A stretch of DNA of 26,251 nucleotides from an uncultured Spirochaetia bacterium (GTDB taxonomy: Bacteria > Spirochaetota > UBA4802 > JAGODF01), in assembly GCA_937967705.1 (NCBI GenBank), contig CALCJG010000305.1, forward strand, positions 1 to 26,251, read 5' to 3'. The position numbers and the translations under genes are program-made. Shown here in pieces: positions 15,303 to 23,631 of the stretch; the stretch's first letter is position 1; every line of letters begins with the position of its first letter. Below the pieces are notes generated by a model. That model was not told the DNA's origin, ran no database searches, and saw only the letters and a list, made by a program, of their open reading frames with translations.

Positions 15303-15330
15303 TTGACTTGTGACCGAATTATTATATAAA
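15303..15330 (+). promoter_or_regulatory. Promoter of the secreted helical protein gene
   Basis: TTGACT (15303-15308), a 16-base spacer and TATAAA (15325-15330) precede the gene at 15387 by a leader of about 50 bases. Because larE ends at 15264, this marks a separate transcript. Confidence 0.6.
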
Positions 15331-15386
15331 TACTGCGGATATCCTATTACGTCATGATACGCAATCATAAAGAAAGGAGTCAAGTG

Positions 15387-16139
15387 ATGGCAAAGGGAGT
15401 GAAATTGATTCTTGCAGCGCTGATCATTATAGGGGGATCAGTGTTTGGACAGGCCCAGGATAAAGAGAGAATGTCGGGGGAATATGTCCCCTTGTCGGTG
15501 GTACACAGGCTCAGTTATGAAAATTTCCGGGATATCAAACTTCTCCATACCGCGATAATTAACTATGGCGGAGGGGAAGAAGAGTTCGATAAGCTGGTCG
15601 AGGAATACGCAGAGGCTGTATCCCTCTATTTCCGCAATGAGTATGAGCCGTCTGCTAAGAAGTTCAAGGAAAATGAAAAGAATATTCTGGAAGTAGCCAA
15701 GAGGATTGCTGAGAAATACAAGCAGGATACTGAGAAAATCCAGAATGAGGTTATAAAGATCAAGACTAAGGCAGCCCTTAAAATAGCCCTTGCCAAGAAG
15801 GATTACCGTATGCATCCGGCTATCGATGCTGCTGTCACCGATGGATCCTACACCCTTGCCAAGGCCAATGATTTCAATGTCAGAACCCGGCCGATCGATG
15901 CCATTGCCTACTATCGCAGGGCGAAGGAGAGATATTTTAAGGTTTTTAGCATCTTTGAAGCCCAGTTGAGGGAGTTGTCTGACAGGTCCACTAAAAGGTC
16001 TGATGTGAAGTTTTATGAACGAGAGGCCAATAAATACCGGCTACCGGAAAAGTATAACAGGGATCTGGCAGACAATCAAAACAGCGTCTATCAGGGGGGT
16101 GAAGGCGGAAAGTCGGATAATAGAGAAAAGGAAAAATAA
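15387..16139 (+). CDS. Exported helical protein, unknown function
   Basis: A 250-residue protein with a signal peptide (MAKGVKLILAALIIIGGSVFG), likely cleaved near GQAQ. The mature part is almost entirely charged alpha-helix, with YRMHPAIDAAVTD near 140 and a basic segment IDAIAYYRRAKERYFKVF near 175. The tail is Gly/Asp/Lys-rich and disordered. AGGAG lies eight bases before the ATG. It ends exactly where the convergent HEAT lipoprotein gene ends. It shows a weak layout similarity to the secreted protein at 20117-21001 (an NYG/NFG motif near the N terminus, then parallel helices with YR-rich and Y/F-rich elements), so the two may be distant paralogues. No known domain is recognised. Confidence 0.7.
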   Translation: MAKGVKLILAALIIIGGSVFGQAQDKERMSGEYVPLSVVHRLSYENFRDIKLLHTAIINYGGGEEEFDKLVEEYAEAVSLYFRNEYEPSAKKFKENEKNILEVAKRIAEKYKQDTEKIQNEVIKIKTKAALKIALAKKDYRMHPAIDAAVTDGSYTLAKANDFNVRTRPIDAIAYYRRAKERYFKVFSIFEAQLRELSDRSTKRSDVKFYEREANKYRLPEKYNRDLADNQNSVYQGGEGGKSDNREKEK

Positions 16140-16991
16140 TTATTCCTCGTACTTTTCTTTGTCTCTCAGTCTTTTATCATCTAGCAATACCCTGTAGGCC
16201 CATATGCGGATGTCTCGGTTTCTGTGTACAAGAAGATCGATGATGTATTTTCTTGTTTTTCGGTCTAGACGATATCCTCGCAAGGCCTTCAGGGCCGACA
16301 CTCTCAGGGTGAGTTTGTGTTCCTGGGATTTTAAAAGCAGAGATGCAATCCTGGCGTAAATTTTATCATCCTTTATCCTTACGTTCAACAGAGTTGCAAT
16401 GACAACGCTTTCGTTTGGATCATTTAAAGCTTCCAGGATGTACGTAATGGATAAGTAACGGATAGCGAAGTCATCAATTTTCAACAAACCCTTTATGGAT
16501 TCCTCGCGGATCAGCCAATCCTCGCTTTTTAATCCTTTAGCGAAAACCAGTGCGAAGGTTGATTCCCGGTATTGTGATAGCGTTTTTATGGAAAACCACC
16601 GCACATTGGCATTTTTCTCCTTTTCAGCCATATCCATGATCCTTCTTTTAGCAGAACTATCGTGAAAGTGGCCAAGGCCTCTAACCGCTTCAATGCGTAC
16701 GAGCGAATGGCTGTCCTGGGAAGCCTCTATGAGTAAAGGAATAGTATCATTGTCCTTATAGCGAGAGATGTTCCTTACGGCAGCTCTTCGGATTTTCCAA
16801 TCATCGCTCCTTAAATCCTCGGAAAAGGGTGCGAGATTGATTTTTTTCTTTTTCAGGAGTTTGCCTGTACAGCCTGGGGCGGTGATGAGCGCCAAAACAA
16901 TTAGTAGAGTGATGAACCTGACTCCATTCCGAACATGAAAACGGCCCCCTTTGAATTTAAGGGGTATGATAATACGATCAGATAATTTCAT
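16140..16991 (-). CDS. HEAT-repeat lipoprotein
   Basis: A 283-residue predicted lipoprotein. A 25-residue basic n-region precedes FITLLIVLALITAPGC, putting the lipidated cysteine at 41. The mature protein has about six HEAT-like repeats: DDWKIRRAAVRNISRYKD, HSLVRIEAVRGLGHFHD, NANVRWFSIKTLSQY, DWLIREESIKGLLKI and similar. It probably scaffolds partners at a membrane. It is the last gene of the operon 21001-16140, starting 18 bases after the FecR gene. The site before the ATG is weak and no better start exists in frame, so coupling to the FecR gene is likely. Its stop codon abuts the stop of the plus-strand gene with no gap. Confidence 0.84.
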   Translation of the reverse strand: MKLSDRIIIPLKFKGGRFHVRNGVRFITLLIVLALITAPGCTGKLLKKKKINLAPFSEDLRSDDWKIRRAAVRNISRYKDNDTIPLLIEASQDSHSLVRIEAVRGLGHFHDSSAKRRIMDMAEKEKNANVRWFSIKTLSQYRESTFALVFAKGLKSEDWLIREESIKGLLKIDDFAIRYLSITYILEALNDPNESVVIATLLNVRIKDDKIYARIASLLLKSQEHKLTLRVSALKALRGYRLDRKTRKYIIDLLVHRNRDIRIWAYRVLLDDKRLRDKEKYEE

Positions 16992-17009
16992 GTGGAACAG
17001 GTCCAGTGA

Positions 17010-17699
17010 TTAAAAATTCCTCTTCCGCAATAGTTTATCGATAAAACCCTCTTCCTTCTTTCTGATGATTAAGGATTTATTCTCCTCATCCACATCATAG
17101 TGTTCAAACCATTCCCGAAGCATGTCGGCAGGAACTGTAACCGGCCTTGTGGGGGGGGCATTATGTTTAACAGAGGTCTCTTCTCTTGCGATGAGGATAT
17201 AGGATTTTATGATATCCGCGTTTTCATTGGCCACTTCCACCTTACCCTCATAAACAAGGAAACGTGTTTCGAATTTACTGGCGATAACTCCAAAATCTGT
17301 GCCTCTGACGCCAGCGAGAGCCGTGGGAGTTTTCAGAATCAATGCCCGGTTGCCGAAGACTTTCTTTAATGATACGCGTACTTTACCGGTCAGGAGTTTA
17401 ATACGGGTTGGGGGATCGGATTCCTGTCTCTTGAGGGTGGAAACATTCAACACGGTGATTTCCCGTATGAGCAGTTTGGTCCCGTCATTGAGGAGTATCT
17501 CGGTGAAAGATCTTTTCCCGGTTCTAATCTTATGATCAGTTCGAACGAGGCTGCCAATTTTAGGAGTACTCTTTTTGCCGGTTGACAGGGATGTTAAATC
17601 CACATCTCCTACTATCTGAACAATTTTGCCTATGGGGGTTGCCGCAGACAGAGGTTGTATCAGTAATATCATTGCTGTTATGACTAAACAATATTTCAT
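17010..17699 (-). CDS. FecR-domain exported protein
   Basis: A 229-residue protein with a signal peptide (MKYCLVITAMILLIQPLSA) and no lipobox. The FecR-type domain spans about 22-160 with LKTPTALAGVRGTDFGV, nearly identical in core to the motif in the FecR lipoprotein at 7753-8751. A short linker with a C8 tract (17158-17151, encoding APP) leads to a helical, acidic-basic C terminus ending DKLLRKRNF. GAGGAGGG lies five bases before the ATG at 17699; a longer reading (start 17753) has no signal. It is the third gene of an operon with the transglycosylase. The two FecR proteins are probable paralogues. No TonB-dependent receptor or sigma factor is near, so the role is likely structural, not signalling. 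Confidence 0.84.
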   Translation of the reverse strand: MKYCLVITAMILLIQPLSAATPIGKIVQIVGDVDLTSLSTGKKSTPKIGSLVRTDHKIRTGKRSFTEILLNDGTKLLIREITVLNVSTLKRQESDPPTRIKLLTGKVRVSLKKVFGNRALILKTPTALAGVRGTDFGVIASKFETRFLVYEGKVEVANENADIIKSYILIAREETSVKHNAPPTRPVTVPADMLREWFEHYDVDEENKSLIIRKKEEGFIDKLLRKRNF

Positions 17700-17785
17700 A
17701 GTCCCTCCTCTAAATTTGTGCAATACGAAGCAAGGTAAAATGTGATGCCACAAAATTGATTCAGACTGAAAACAGTGCAGCTTCT

Positions 17786-20077
17786 TTACCTGTAAAGGAT
17801 TGCTCCCTGAATGACAAACTTTTTGGTTCTTAGAATATAATATCGTGTCTCTTCGAACGGCAGCAACTCCGTAAAAATATCCAGGTCATCGGTGTTTAAA
17901 CTATCCTTCCACTTTTGTGCGTTTCCAGGACCGGCATTGTAACCTGCCATGATCAACTCAACATTTCCGTTAAAGTATTTACTCAACCAGGCAAGGTAAT
18001 GGGCCCCGAAGGTGATGGACGTGCAGGGTTTCTTCAGGTCGAAGCTCTTGACCTTTAATTCCCTTGCAATCCCCCTTGCAGTAGCGGGCATCAGCTGCAT
18101 GAGTCCTACAGCGCCTGCAGGCGAGACAACGTCGGTATTGTAAAGTGATTCCGCTTTTATAACTGCGTATAACAGGGGGATGCTTATCTTGAATTTTCGG
18201 GAGGATTCCCTGATACACTTTTCAAAGGCCCTTGGAAAAAGGCGCTCAAGTGTTTTTTCCGGGAGGAGGGAAAAGTTGTTTTTCACGTCGCTGAATTTAA
18301 AGAGTTCAATTGTGGAAAGAACAGATAGATAATAATTCTGATAATCATAACCGAACTTGGCTATGGCTATGCTTTTATCCCTTTGAACTTTGGAATCCTC
18401 AGGAAGAACGGCCAGTTCCCGGTTAATGCCGTTAAGATAGCCGATACAGAAATATTTTTCCAGGCCCTTCAGCTGATCGGCAAAGGGCGATTGCAAGTCC
18501 AAGGATTCAATGGACTTTTCAAATTCTCTGTATTTCCTAGCATCCAACAGTTTCAAATCACCCGCTCTTTCTGTTCTCTTGCCGATGTCCTTTTCAAGAA
18601 GGAGAAGAAGGCTGTGGTAAAGAGCGGTTGCCATTTTATCCTTCCTGTCGAGGAAATAAAGATATTTCCGGTAAGCATCGTTGGCGTTGATGGTCCTTGC
18701 AAGATTGCTGAGGAGTATCCAAGTATAATTGGATTCCGGATTGAAGTAGATCATTTCCTGGACCTGGGCTATAGCATCATCGCTGTTCTTTCGACTCAAG
18801 TAGATTTTATGAAGCCAGAATCTCATTCTATCGGAATATTTACCCCCGGGGAAGCTTTTCAGAGAGGATTTGAATAAGTTTTCTGCTTCATTATAGTTCT
18901 TCCTTTTAAGATAATTTTGTCCTAGCAGCCAGTAGAAGTTCTCAGAAGCAATATCGTCAGGATAGGTGCGAATAAATTGAAGGAGATGATTTTCAAAGCC
19001 AATCAGCTTACGCTTACCATAATAGGATGCGATCCGTTTGAGAGATTCTTTCGAGATGGTGTCCAAGCCCTGAGATGAAAGGGTTTTGTAATCCTGAAGT
19101 GCCAGGGACCAGTTCTTCATCGACCAGTATTCATCAGCTCTGATTTTCAGCGCTTCAAAGTAATCCTTGCTCGGCTTAAAGGATTCCACGATTTGGTTGG
19201 CCTCCTTCATGCGATTAAGCCTCAGATAAGTGCGTAACTGATAATAGGCTGCCTTTTTTCTCTGAGAGTCTTTAAGTTTTTCAGGTTTAAGTTCCTTTAA
19301 AAACTGGGCGGCCTTTAAATAGTACCTGCAGTGATAAGCGGCGGTTGCGTAATGAAATTTCTGTATATCAGAAAGCACCAGTCCCGACTTCTTCATCAAA
19401 TCACCGATCTGGTCAACCGCGATTTTTGCCTGCCAGCCTCGATTGTTGATCATAATTACCCTGATGTAGGATGATAGAGCCTTCTGGTGGTCCGGTATTC
19501 TCATATAGGCTGATGCTCGCCGTATGTGCATTAGGCATTGTGATTGCGGATCACTGAAGAGAGGGAGAGCTTTCTCAAGCGTTTGAGCGGCCACATCATA
19601 TTTTTTCATTTCAATCAAAGCGCGTGACTTAAGGAGGGAGGCGTCACGGTACAGTGCTGTCTTATCCTGTTTCATCAAATCAATAAATTTAATAACGTAA
19701 TCGTATTCCTGGTAGAGGAAAAAGAGACTGGCAATCTCGAACAGGGCATCGTTGTAATATTCCGATTTCAGGTGATAACCATCGGCAAAGTTGTATATCA
19801 CAATCGGATATATTTTCATGGACAGGTTTTGTTCATAAAGAAAACAACTGTTAGCATAATGCAGAATAGCCTTTTTATAACTTTTAAGGTTCTTATAGAC
19901 ATTACCAAGCATAAAATGATGACGGTATGTTAATTTATGAGTACGGAAGGCATCGAGGATTTCCTGATTGCTGGAATAGAATCCGTACTGGGACAGATTC
20001 GTCCCTTCGGTGTCGCTGGAAAAACAAGAGAGCATGAGTATCATGAGAAAAAGAGGTACCAGTCGTTTCGTCTTCAT
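17786..20077 (-). CDS. Lytic murein transglycosylase lipoprotein with TPR superhelix
   Basis: A 763-residue Slt-type enzyme that cuts the glycan strands of peptidoglycan with formation of 1,6-anhydro-muramyl ends. A lipoprotein signal MKTKRLVPLFLMILMLSC places the lipidated Cys at 18. Residues 40-590 form a TPR-like superhelix (e.g. YKKAILHYANSC, NYNEAENLFKSSLKSFP). The catalytic domain follows from about 627: IPLLYAVIKAES with the catalytic Glu E643, then PAGAVGLMQLMPATA and MAGYNAGPGN, the goose-lysozyme/SLT motifs, ending at residue 763. It is longer than E. coli Slt70 (about 620) and lipid-anchored. AGGA precedes the ATG. It is the second gene of an operon, between the secreted helical protein and the FecR gene. 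Confidence 0.92.
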   Translation of the reverse strand: MKTKRLVPLFLMILMLSCFSSDTEGTNLSQYGFYSSNQEILDAFRTHKLTYRHHFMLGNVYKNLKSYKKAILHYANSCFLYEQNLSMKIYPIVIYNFADGYHLKSEYYNDALFEIASLFFLYQEYDYVIKFIDLMKQDKTALYRDASLLKSRALIEMKKYDVAAQTLEKALPLFSDPQSQCLMHIRRASAYMRIPDHQKALSSYIRVIMINNRGWQAKIAVDQIGDLMKKSGLVLSDIQKFHYATAAYHCRYYLKAAQFLKELKPEKLKDSQRKKAAYYQLRTYLRLNRMKEANQIVESFKPSKDYFEALKIRADEYWSMKNWSLALQDYKTLSSQGLDTISKESLKRIASYYGKRKLIGFENHLLQFIRTYPDDIASENFYWLLGQNYLKRKNYNEAENLFKSSLKSFPGGKYSDRMRFWLHKIYLSRKNSDDAIAQVQEMIYFNPESNYTWILLSNLARTINANDAYRKYLYFLDRKDKMATALYHSLLLLLEKDIGKRTERAGDLKLLDARKYREFEKSIESLDLQSPFADQLKGLEKYFCIGYLNGINRELAVLPEDSKVQRDKSIAIAKFGYDYQNYYLSVLSTIELFKFSDVKNNFSLLPEKTLERLFPRAFEKCIRESSRKFKISIPLLYAVIKAESLYNTDVVSPAGAVGLMQLMPATARGIARELKVKSFDLKKPCTSITFGAHYLAWLSKYFNGNVELIMAGYNAGPGNAQKWKDSLNTDDLDIFTELLPFEETRYYILRTKKFVIQGAILYR

Positions 20078-20116
20078 GTGGGATATCCTGAATGATGTTT
20101 TATGATGAGATCTGTT

Positions 20117-21001
20117 TTATTCCGTAGTGTCTCTATACTTTTTATAGTCTTCCAGTTCTTCCAGACGGGAATCCTCCCACACCTGATCATAAAAGGATTT
20201 ACTGTCCCGCGATTTGTAATAGCTGTCCTTGTGCAGGACCAGGAAGGGAGCCAGGGAATCCGATGGAGCAACTCTTTTAATCTGTCTTTCAATTTTCAGA
20301 TACTCTCTTTCCCGATGACTGAGATAGTCTTCATAGTTCGGAAGTGCGTTCATGACAGTGTCATAAACCTGGTTGAAAAGCCCAGCTGATGTTGCCTCCA
20401 GCTTTTTCCTGTTAAAGGCGATGTAGCAGAGAAAGGCATACCGTTTCCCGTGCTTGGCTGTCTTAATGGCATGTACGTATTTGTAGAGCCGCATGGAGAA
20501 GAGATCTTCGCGAAAATTGTCGCCCATTTCGAGATAGGTTTCTGCCACCTTCATGTCGCGGTATCCAAGACGGAGATAATGCTGAGCGGTTTTATCCATG
20601 GAGGAAATCACCGGAGGAGCGAAGCTGTTAAGGAGCTTCCGGGTATCCTCGATGTCCCTTTTCAGTATACTCCTGTAGAGGTCGATCAGAATCTTCTGGG
20701 ATTTCCTTATCTCACCGTAGGATTCCATAAAAAGAAATTTCATGTAGAGAAGCTGGGCAAATATATCTCGTTGTATGGCCTCCTTGAAGGACCTCTTCTC
20801 CATGTCCGTGCCGAAATTTGTGATGGAGGCATTTATAAAATAAAAGTAATAGCGGTTGTCCTTTAATCCTTTCTCAGCCTTCACCTGTTCTCCGGCCCGT
20901 TGACTGGACTTGGTTCGCTGACCCCACAATACCGGCTGGAACAGGAGTCCTGTCGCTAAAATAAGATTTATGGATACAAACAATTTGTTCTGGATTCTCA
21001 C
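20117..21001 (-). CDS. Exported helical protein, first gene of the transglycosylase operon
   Basis: A 294-residue protein with a signal peptide (MRIQNKLFVSINLILATG, ending near LWG) and no recognised domain. The mature protein is helical and charged: FYFINASITNFGTD, then GYRDMKVAETYLEMGDNF, LYKYVHAIKTAKHGKRY and a terminal DYKKYRDTTE. I choose GTG 21001 because GAGG lies ten bases upstream; the in-frame TTG 21010 would sit too close to that site. The gene ends 39 bases before the transglycosylase start. Its own promoter, TTGCAA-16-GATAAT, lies at 21065-21038. It may be distantly related to the secreted protein at 15387-16139. Confidence 0.72.
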   Translation of the reverse strand: MRIQNKLFVSINLILATGLLFQPVLWGQRTKSSQRAGEQVKAEKGLKDNRYYFYFINASITNFGTDMEKRSFKEAIQRDIFAQLLYMKFLFMESYGEIRKSQKILIDLYRSILKRDIEDTRKLLNSFAPPVISSMDKTAQHYLRLGYRDMKVAETYLEMGDNFREDLFSMRLYKYVHAIKTAKHGKRYAFLCYIAFNRKKLEATSAGLFNQVYDTVMNALPNYEDYLSHREREYLKIERQIKRVAPSDSLAPFLVLHKDSYYKSRDSKSFYDQVWEDSRLEELEDYKKYRDTTE

Positions 21002-21037
21002 TCTTATCAAGCCTCGGTAATTATTACGTTATGTGTG

Positions 21038-21065
21038 ATTATCATGGAAAATGCCATTTTTGCAA
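21038..21065 (-). promoter_or_regulatory. Promoter of the secreted protein-transglycosylase-FecR-HEAT operon
   Basis: The minus strand shows TTGCAA (21065-21060), a 16-base spacer and GATAAT (21043-21038), about 37 bases before the GTG start. The rest of the 296-base divergent gap to the LEA14-like gene at 21298 contains TTGACT at 21191-21196 for the other direction, without a strong -10 at normal spacing. Confidence 0.5.
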
Positions 21066-21297
21066 GTATAAAACTGGCATTCAGATCATGAATGGAGGAT
21101 TCTTGTCTTTGAGGCAAGAGTTTTCCAAAAATGATTGTGATTTTCGAGTGAACCGGGGATTCAAAAAATAGGAAATGGCCGGAAAGGGGGTTGACTTGCA
21201 GTCTGATAGGATGTAGATGTAGAATTGTTGTAAAGCTGCCCAGGAAAACTGCAAAAAATACTGGAACAAACTGATGCAGTATTAAGGAGGATATATT

Positions 21298-22299
21298 ATG
21301 AGATTTGCCGGAATTCAACAAATTGTCATCGTCTTTCTGCTGGTTATGTGTTCGTCGGTGGATTCATCCCTAATGGATAATCTGAGCAAACTGAAAAAAC
21401 CGACAGCGACTATAGAAAAGGTGGATATCGATTCCATAAGCTTTCGGGACGTCAATCTTCTCTTCAATATTGGGATCGATAATCCCTATCCCCTTGGGAT
21501 CAAGCTGGATAATGTGAAGTTTCGATTTGATATTGAAAACAACAAGCTCTTCGAAACGAGCACTCCCAAAGGACTCTCCATAAAAGCGCGGGATAAGACA
21601 ATCACACCCTTCATCGTTAATCTGGAATACTTAAAGATTCAGAAGATCGTAAAGAATTACTCCAAAAAGGATTATCTGAATTGCGAGGTAACCAGTACGG
21701 TGGTGCTGCATGTTCCTAAAAAACTCGCCGGTCTGAAGGACTACCTCACTTTTACCTATAAGCATAAGATTAAAATTCCTGCTTTGAAACCGGTCATCAA
21801 GATCAAGAACTTCAAAGTCAATGCACCCTCCGTTGCTGATATCTCCAACGCGATCAAGGAGAGCGGGAAAAAGAATCTCAATGCCGAGAAGGTTGCCAGT
21901 TTGTTCGGGGATCTCCTCAAGGGGAAAAAGGTGAGCAGTGACGATCTGGTTCCCTCCGATCTGGATGTCAAACTGGATGTGAATTTTGATATCGAGATTG
22001 AGAATAAAACCCGTGCCAAGATGTTTTTCAAAGATCTCTCATACAGCTTCTTCATGAATGGCGAGGACATCTTCAAGGGGAACACGAAGGATACGGTGAC
22101 CAAGGGGAACAAGATGATCCTCAAGGTAGCCAATCAGCTCAGCTCCAAAGCCATGGGTAAGGGGGTTATGAAGGTTTTTAAGGATAAAAAGGGTCTTTTC
22201 GGTATCAAGGGCCAGACCTTCATCAATCTCCCCGAGAAGATAAAGAAGGAGCCTTTGAAGCTCGCTATTGATGAAAACGGGTCCTTTGATGTGAAATAA
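21298..22299 (+). CDS. LEA14-like (LEA_2/WHy) lipoprotein with two domains
   Basis: A 333-residue predicted lipoprotein: a hydrophobic signal ending LLVMC puts the lipidated Cys at 18. Residues 36-140 match an LEA_2 domain, with IEKVDIDSISFRDVNLLFNI followed by GIDNPYPLGIKLDNVKF, the WHy-type pattern of a beta-sandwich opening with DNPY. Residues 218-320 are a second, weaker copy (LDVKLDVNFDIEIENKTRAKM, then FFKDLSYSFFMNGEDIFKG). LEA14-type proteins bind to membranes or partners and are linked to desiccation tolerance in plants, while the role of bacterial lipoprotein versions is unknown. AAGGAGG lies nine bases before the ATG. A terminator at 22355-22372 closes the unit. Confidence 0.82.
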   Translation: MRFAGIQQIVIVFLLVMCSSVDSSLMDNLSKLKKPTATIEKVDIDSISFRDVNLLFNIGIDNPYPLGIKLDNVKFRFDIENNKLFETSTPKGLSIKARDKTITPFIVNLEYLKIQKIVKNYSKKDYLNCEVTSTVVLHVPKKLAGLKDYLTFTYKHKIKIPALKPVIKIKNFKVNAPSVADISNAIKESGKKNLNAEKVASLFGDLLKGKKVSSDDLVPSDLDVKLDVNFDIEIENKTRAKMFFKDLSYSFFMNGEDIFKGNTKDTVTKGNKMILKVANQLSSKAMGKGVMKVFKDKKGLFGIKGQTFINLPEKIKKEPLKLAIDENGSFDVK

Positions 22300-22354
22300 A
22301 GGTGGGACCGGGACAGCAGAAAACCGATTTTTCTTTGATTAGTAAATAAACTGG

Positions 22355-22372
22355 AACCCCCGCATGGGGGTT
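22355..22372 (+). terminator. Rho-independent terminator after the LEA14-like gene
   Basis: A 7-bp stem AACCCCC / GGGGGTT with loop GCAT is followed by TCGTTATT. It lies 55 bases past the LEA14-like stop and only about 18 bases before the Fe-S protein start, whose ribosome site (GGAGG) directly follows the tail. The Fe-S gene may therefore rely on readthrough, since I see no promoter after it. Confidence 0.62.
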
Positions 22373-22390
22373 TCGTTATTGGAGGTCATA

Positions 22391-23599
22391 GTGAAGAGTG
22401 TTGAGAACCGTAAAATGTTCAGGGATGATCTTTGCCGGGAGTGCGGAATCTGCCTTTCCGAATGTGTTTATCTGGGGTTAAATCAGGAACAGGCTGTTCA
22501 GGCAATACAAAGATTAAAAAGCGGAGAGGGAGATAAGGGGGTATTGAAAAACTGTATCAGCTGTTTTGCCTGCAATGCCTTTTGTCCGAATGATGCGCAT
22601 CCCTATGAACTTATCCTATCCTATTGGCATCGAAGGTATCAGGAGAAGGGTCTGCCTCAGCGGGCCCTTTACCTGACTCCTCATGCAGAGCCAAATTTCC
22701 GAACTCGAATCATCCCCACTATGGATGATGAGGACCGGTATTTGATTGACGCCTGGAGACGGGAGGATCCAAAAGGAAAGACCATTCTTTATCCGGGATG
22801 CAATCTCCTGACCCTGCCTTATCTGGCACGGACCGAACTCCTGAGTGATCTTCCCGTGGCTGGAGGATTTGATCTCTGCTGCGGGGAGATGTATTTCCGG
22901 ATGGGCCTTTTTGACAAGGTGAGGGAAGTGGCTGCCCGGCTGACGGAATATTATAAGAGGCATAATCCCAAGCGCATGGTTTTTATCTGTCCGGCCTGTT
23001 ATAACATGTTTACCAATATTTTACCGGGCCAATTCGGTGCCAGTTTTTCCTTCCAAACACAGTTGTTGACGGATTATCTTCTGGAAAAAATTGATAAGGG
23101 TGAAATAATTCTCAAGAATAAACTATCCCTGAAGGTCACCGTGCATGATTCCTGTCATGCGAGGGTCATGAAGAACGGATTGATGGAATCGGCAAGGGAA
23201 TTGCTGAAACGGCTTGGATGTACCATTCTTGAGATGAAACATAACACCGCTACGGGATATTGTTGCGGAGTAGCGGCAGGCTGTTCCAGTTACAGCGGCT
23301 GGGATATGACCCGGGAATCTCTCAGAGCCATGCGTGAGGCTAAACGTTCCGGAGCTGATATATTAGCCCTCTATTGCAGTGGTTGTCTCGTGGGTCTTTC
23401 CGTTGTCGGAAAGATCTATCCTTCTGCACTGGATAATTATCACCTGCTTGAGCTGGTGCAAATGGCAATTGGAGAAAAACCCATGCATCGTCATAAGCGC
23501 TATTCCGGGCAGATATTAAAGGGTATCATCCGGCATGCTATACCAGGTTATTTAAGCAGGAAGCGGATCAAGCTGCCAGTAATTGATAAGCTCGAATAA
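22391..23599 (+). CDS. Fe-S/CCG-domain oxidoreductase-like protein (HdrD/LutA/GlpC-type)
   Basis: A 402-residue cytoplasmic protein. Two bacterial ferredoxin motifs come first: CRECGICLSEC (C15, C18, C21, C25) and CISCFACNAFCP (C55, C58, C61, C65). Two CCG domains follow: YPGC (C137) with DLCCGEM (C163/C164) in one, and HDSCHAR, GYCCGVAAGC and YCSGC in the other. This layout is that of HdrD, GlpC and the LutA subunit, which pass electrons or bind a non-cubane 4Fe-4S cluster. No flavoprotein or partner subunit is next to it, so the donor is unknown. The start is a GTG at 22391, because GGAGG lies five bases upstream; a longer start has none. The end faces the GNAT gene. Confidence 0.88.
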   Translation: MKSVENRKMFRDDLCRECGICLSECVYLGLNQEQAVQAIQRLKSGEGDKGVLKNCISCFACNAFCPNDAHPYELILSYWHRRYQEKGLPQRALYLTPHAEPNFRTRIIPTMDDEDRYLIDAWRREDPKGKTILYPGCNLLTLPYLARTELLSDLPVAGGFDLCCGEMYFRMGLFDKVREVAARLTEYYKRHNPKRMVFICPACYNMFTNILPGQFGASFSFQTQLLTDYLLEKIDKGEIILKNKLSLKVTVHDSCHARVMKNGLMESARELLKRLGCTILEMKHNTATGYCCGVAAGCSSYSGWDMTRESLRAMREAKRSGADILALYCSGCLVGLSVVGKIYPSALDNYHLLELVQMAIGEKPMHRHKRYSGQILKGIIRHAIPGYLSRKRIKLPVIDKLE

Positions 23600-23631
23600 A
23601 ACCTCTCATCGTATCATATTCCTATTGGGCA

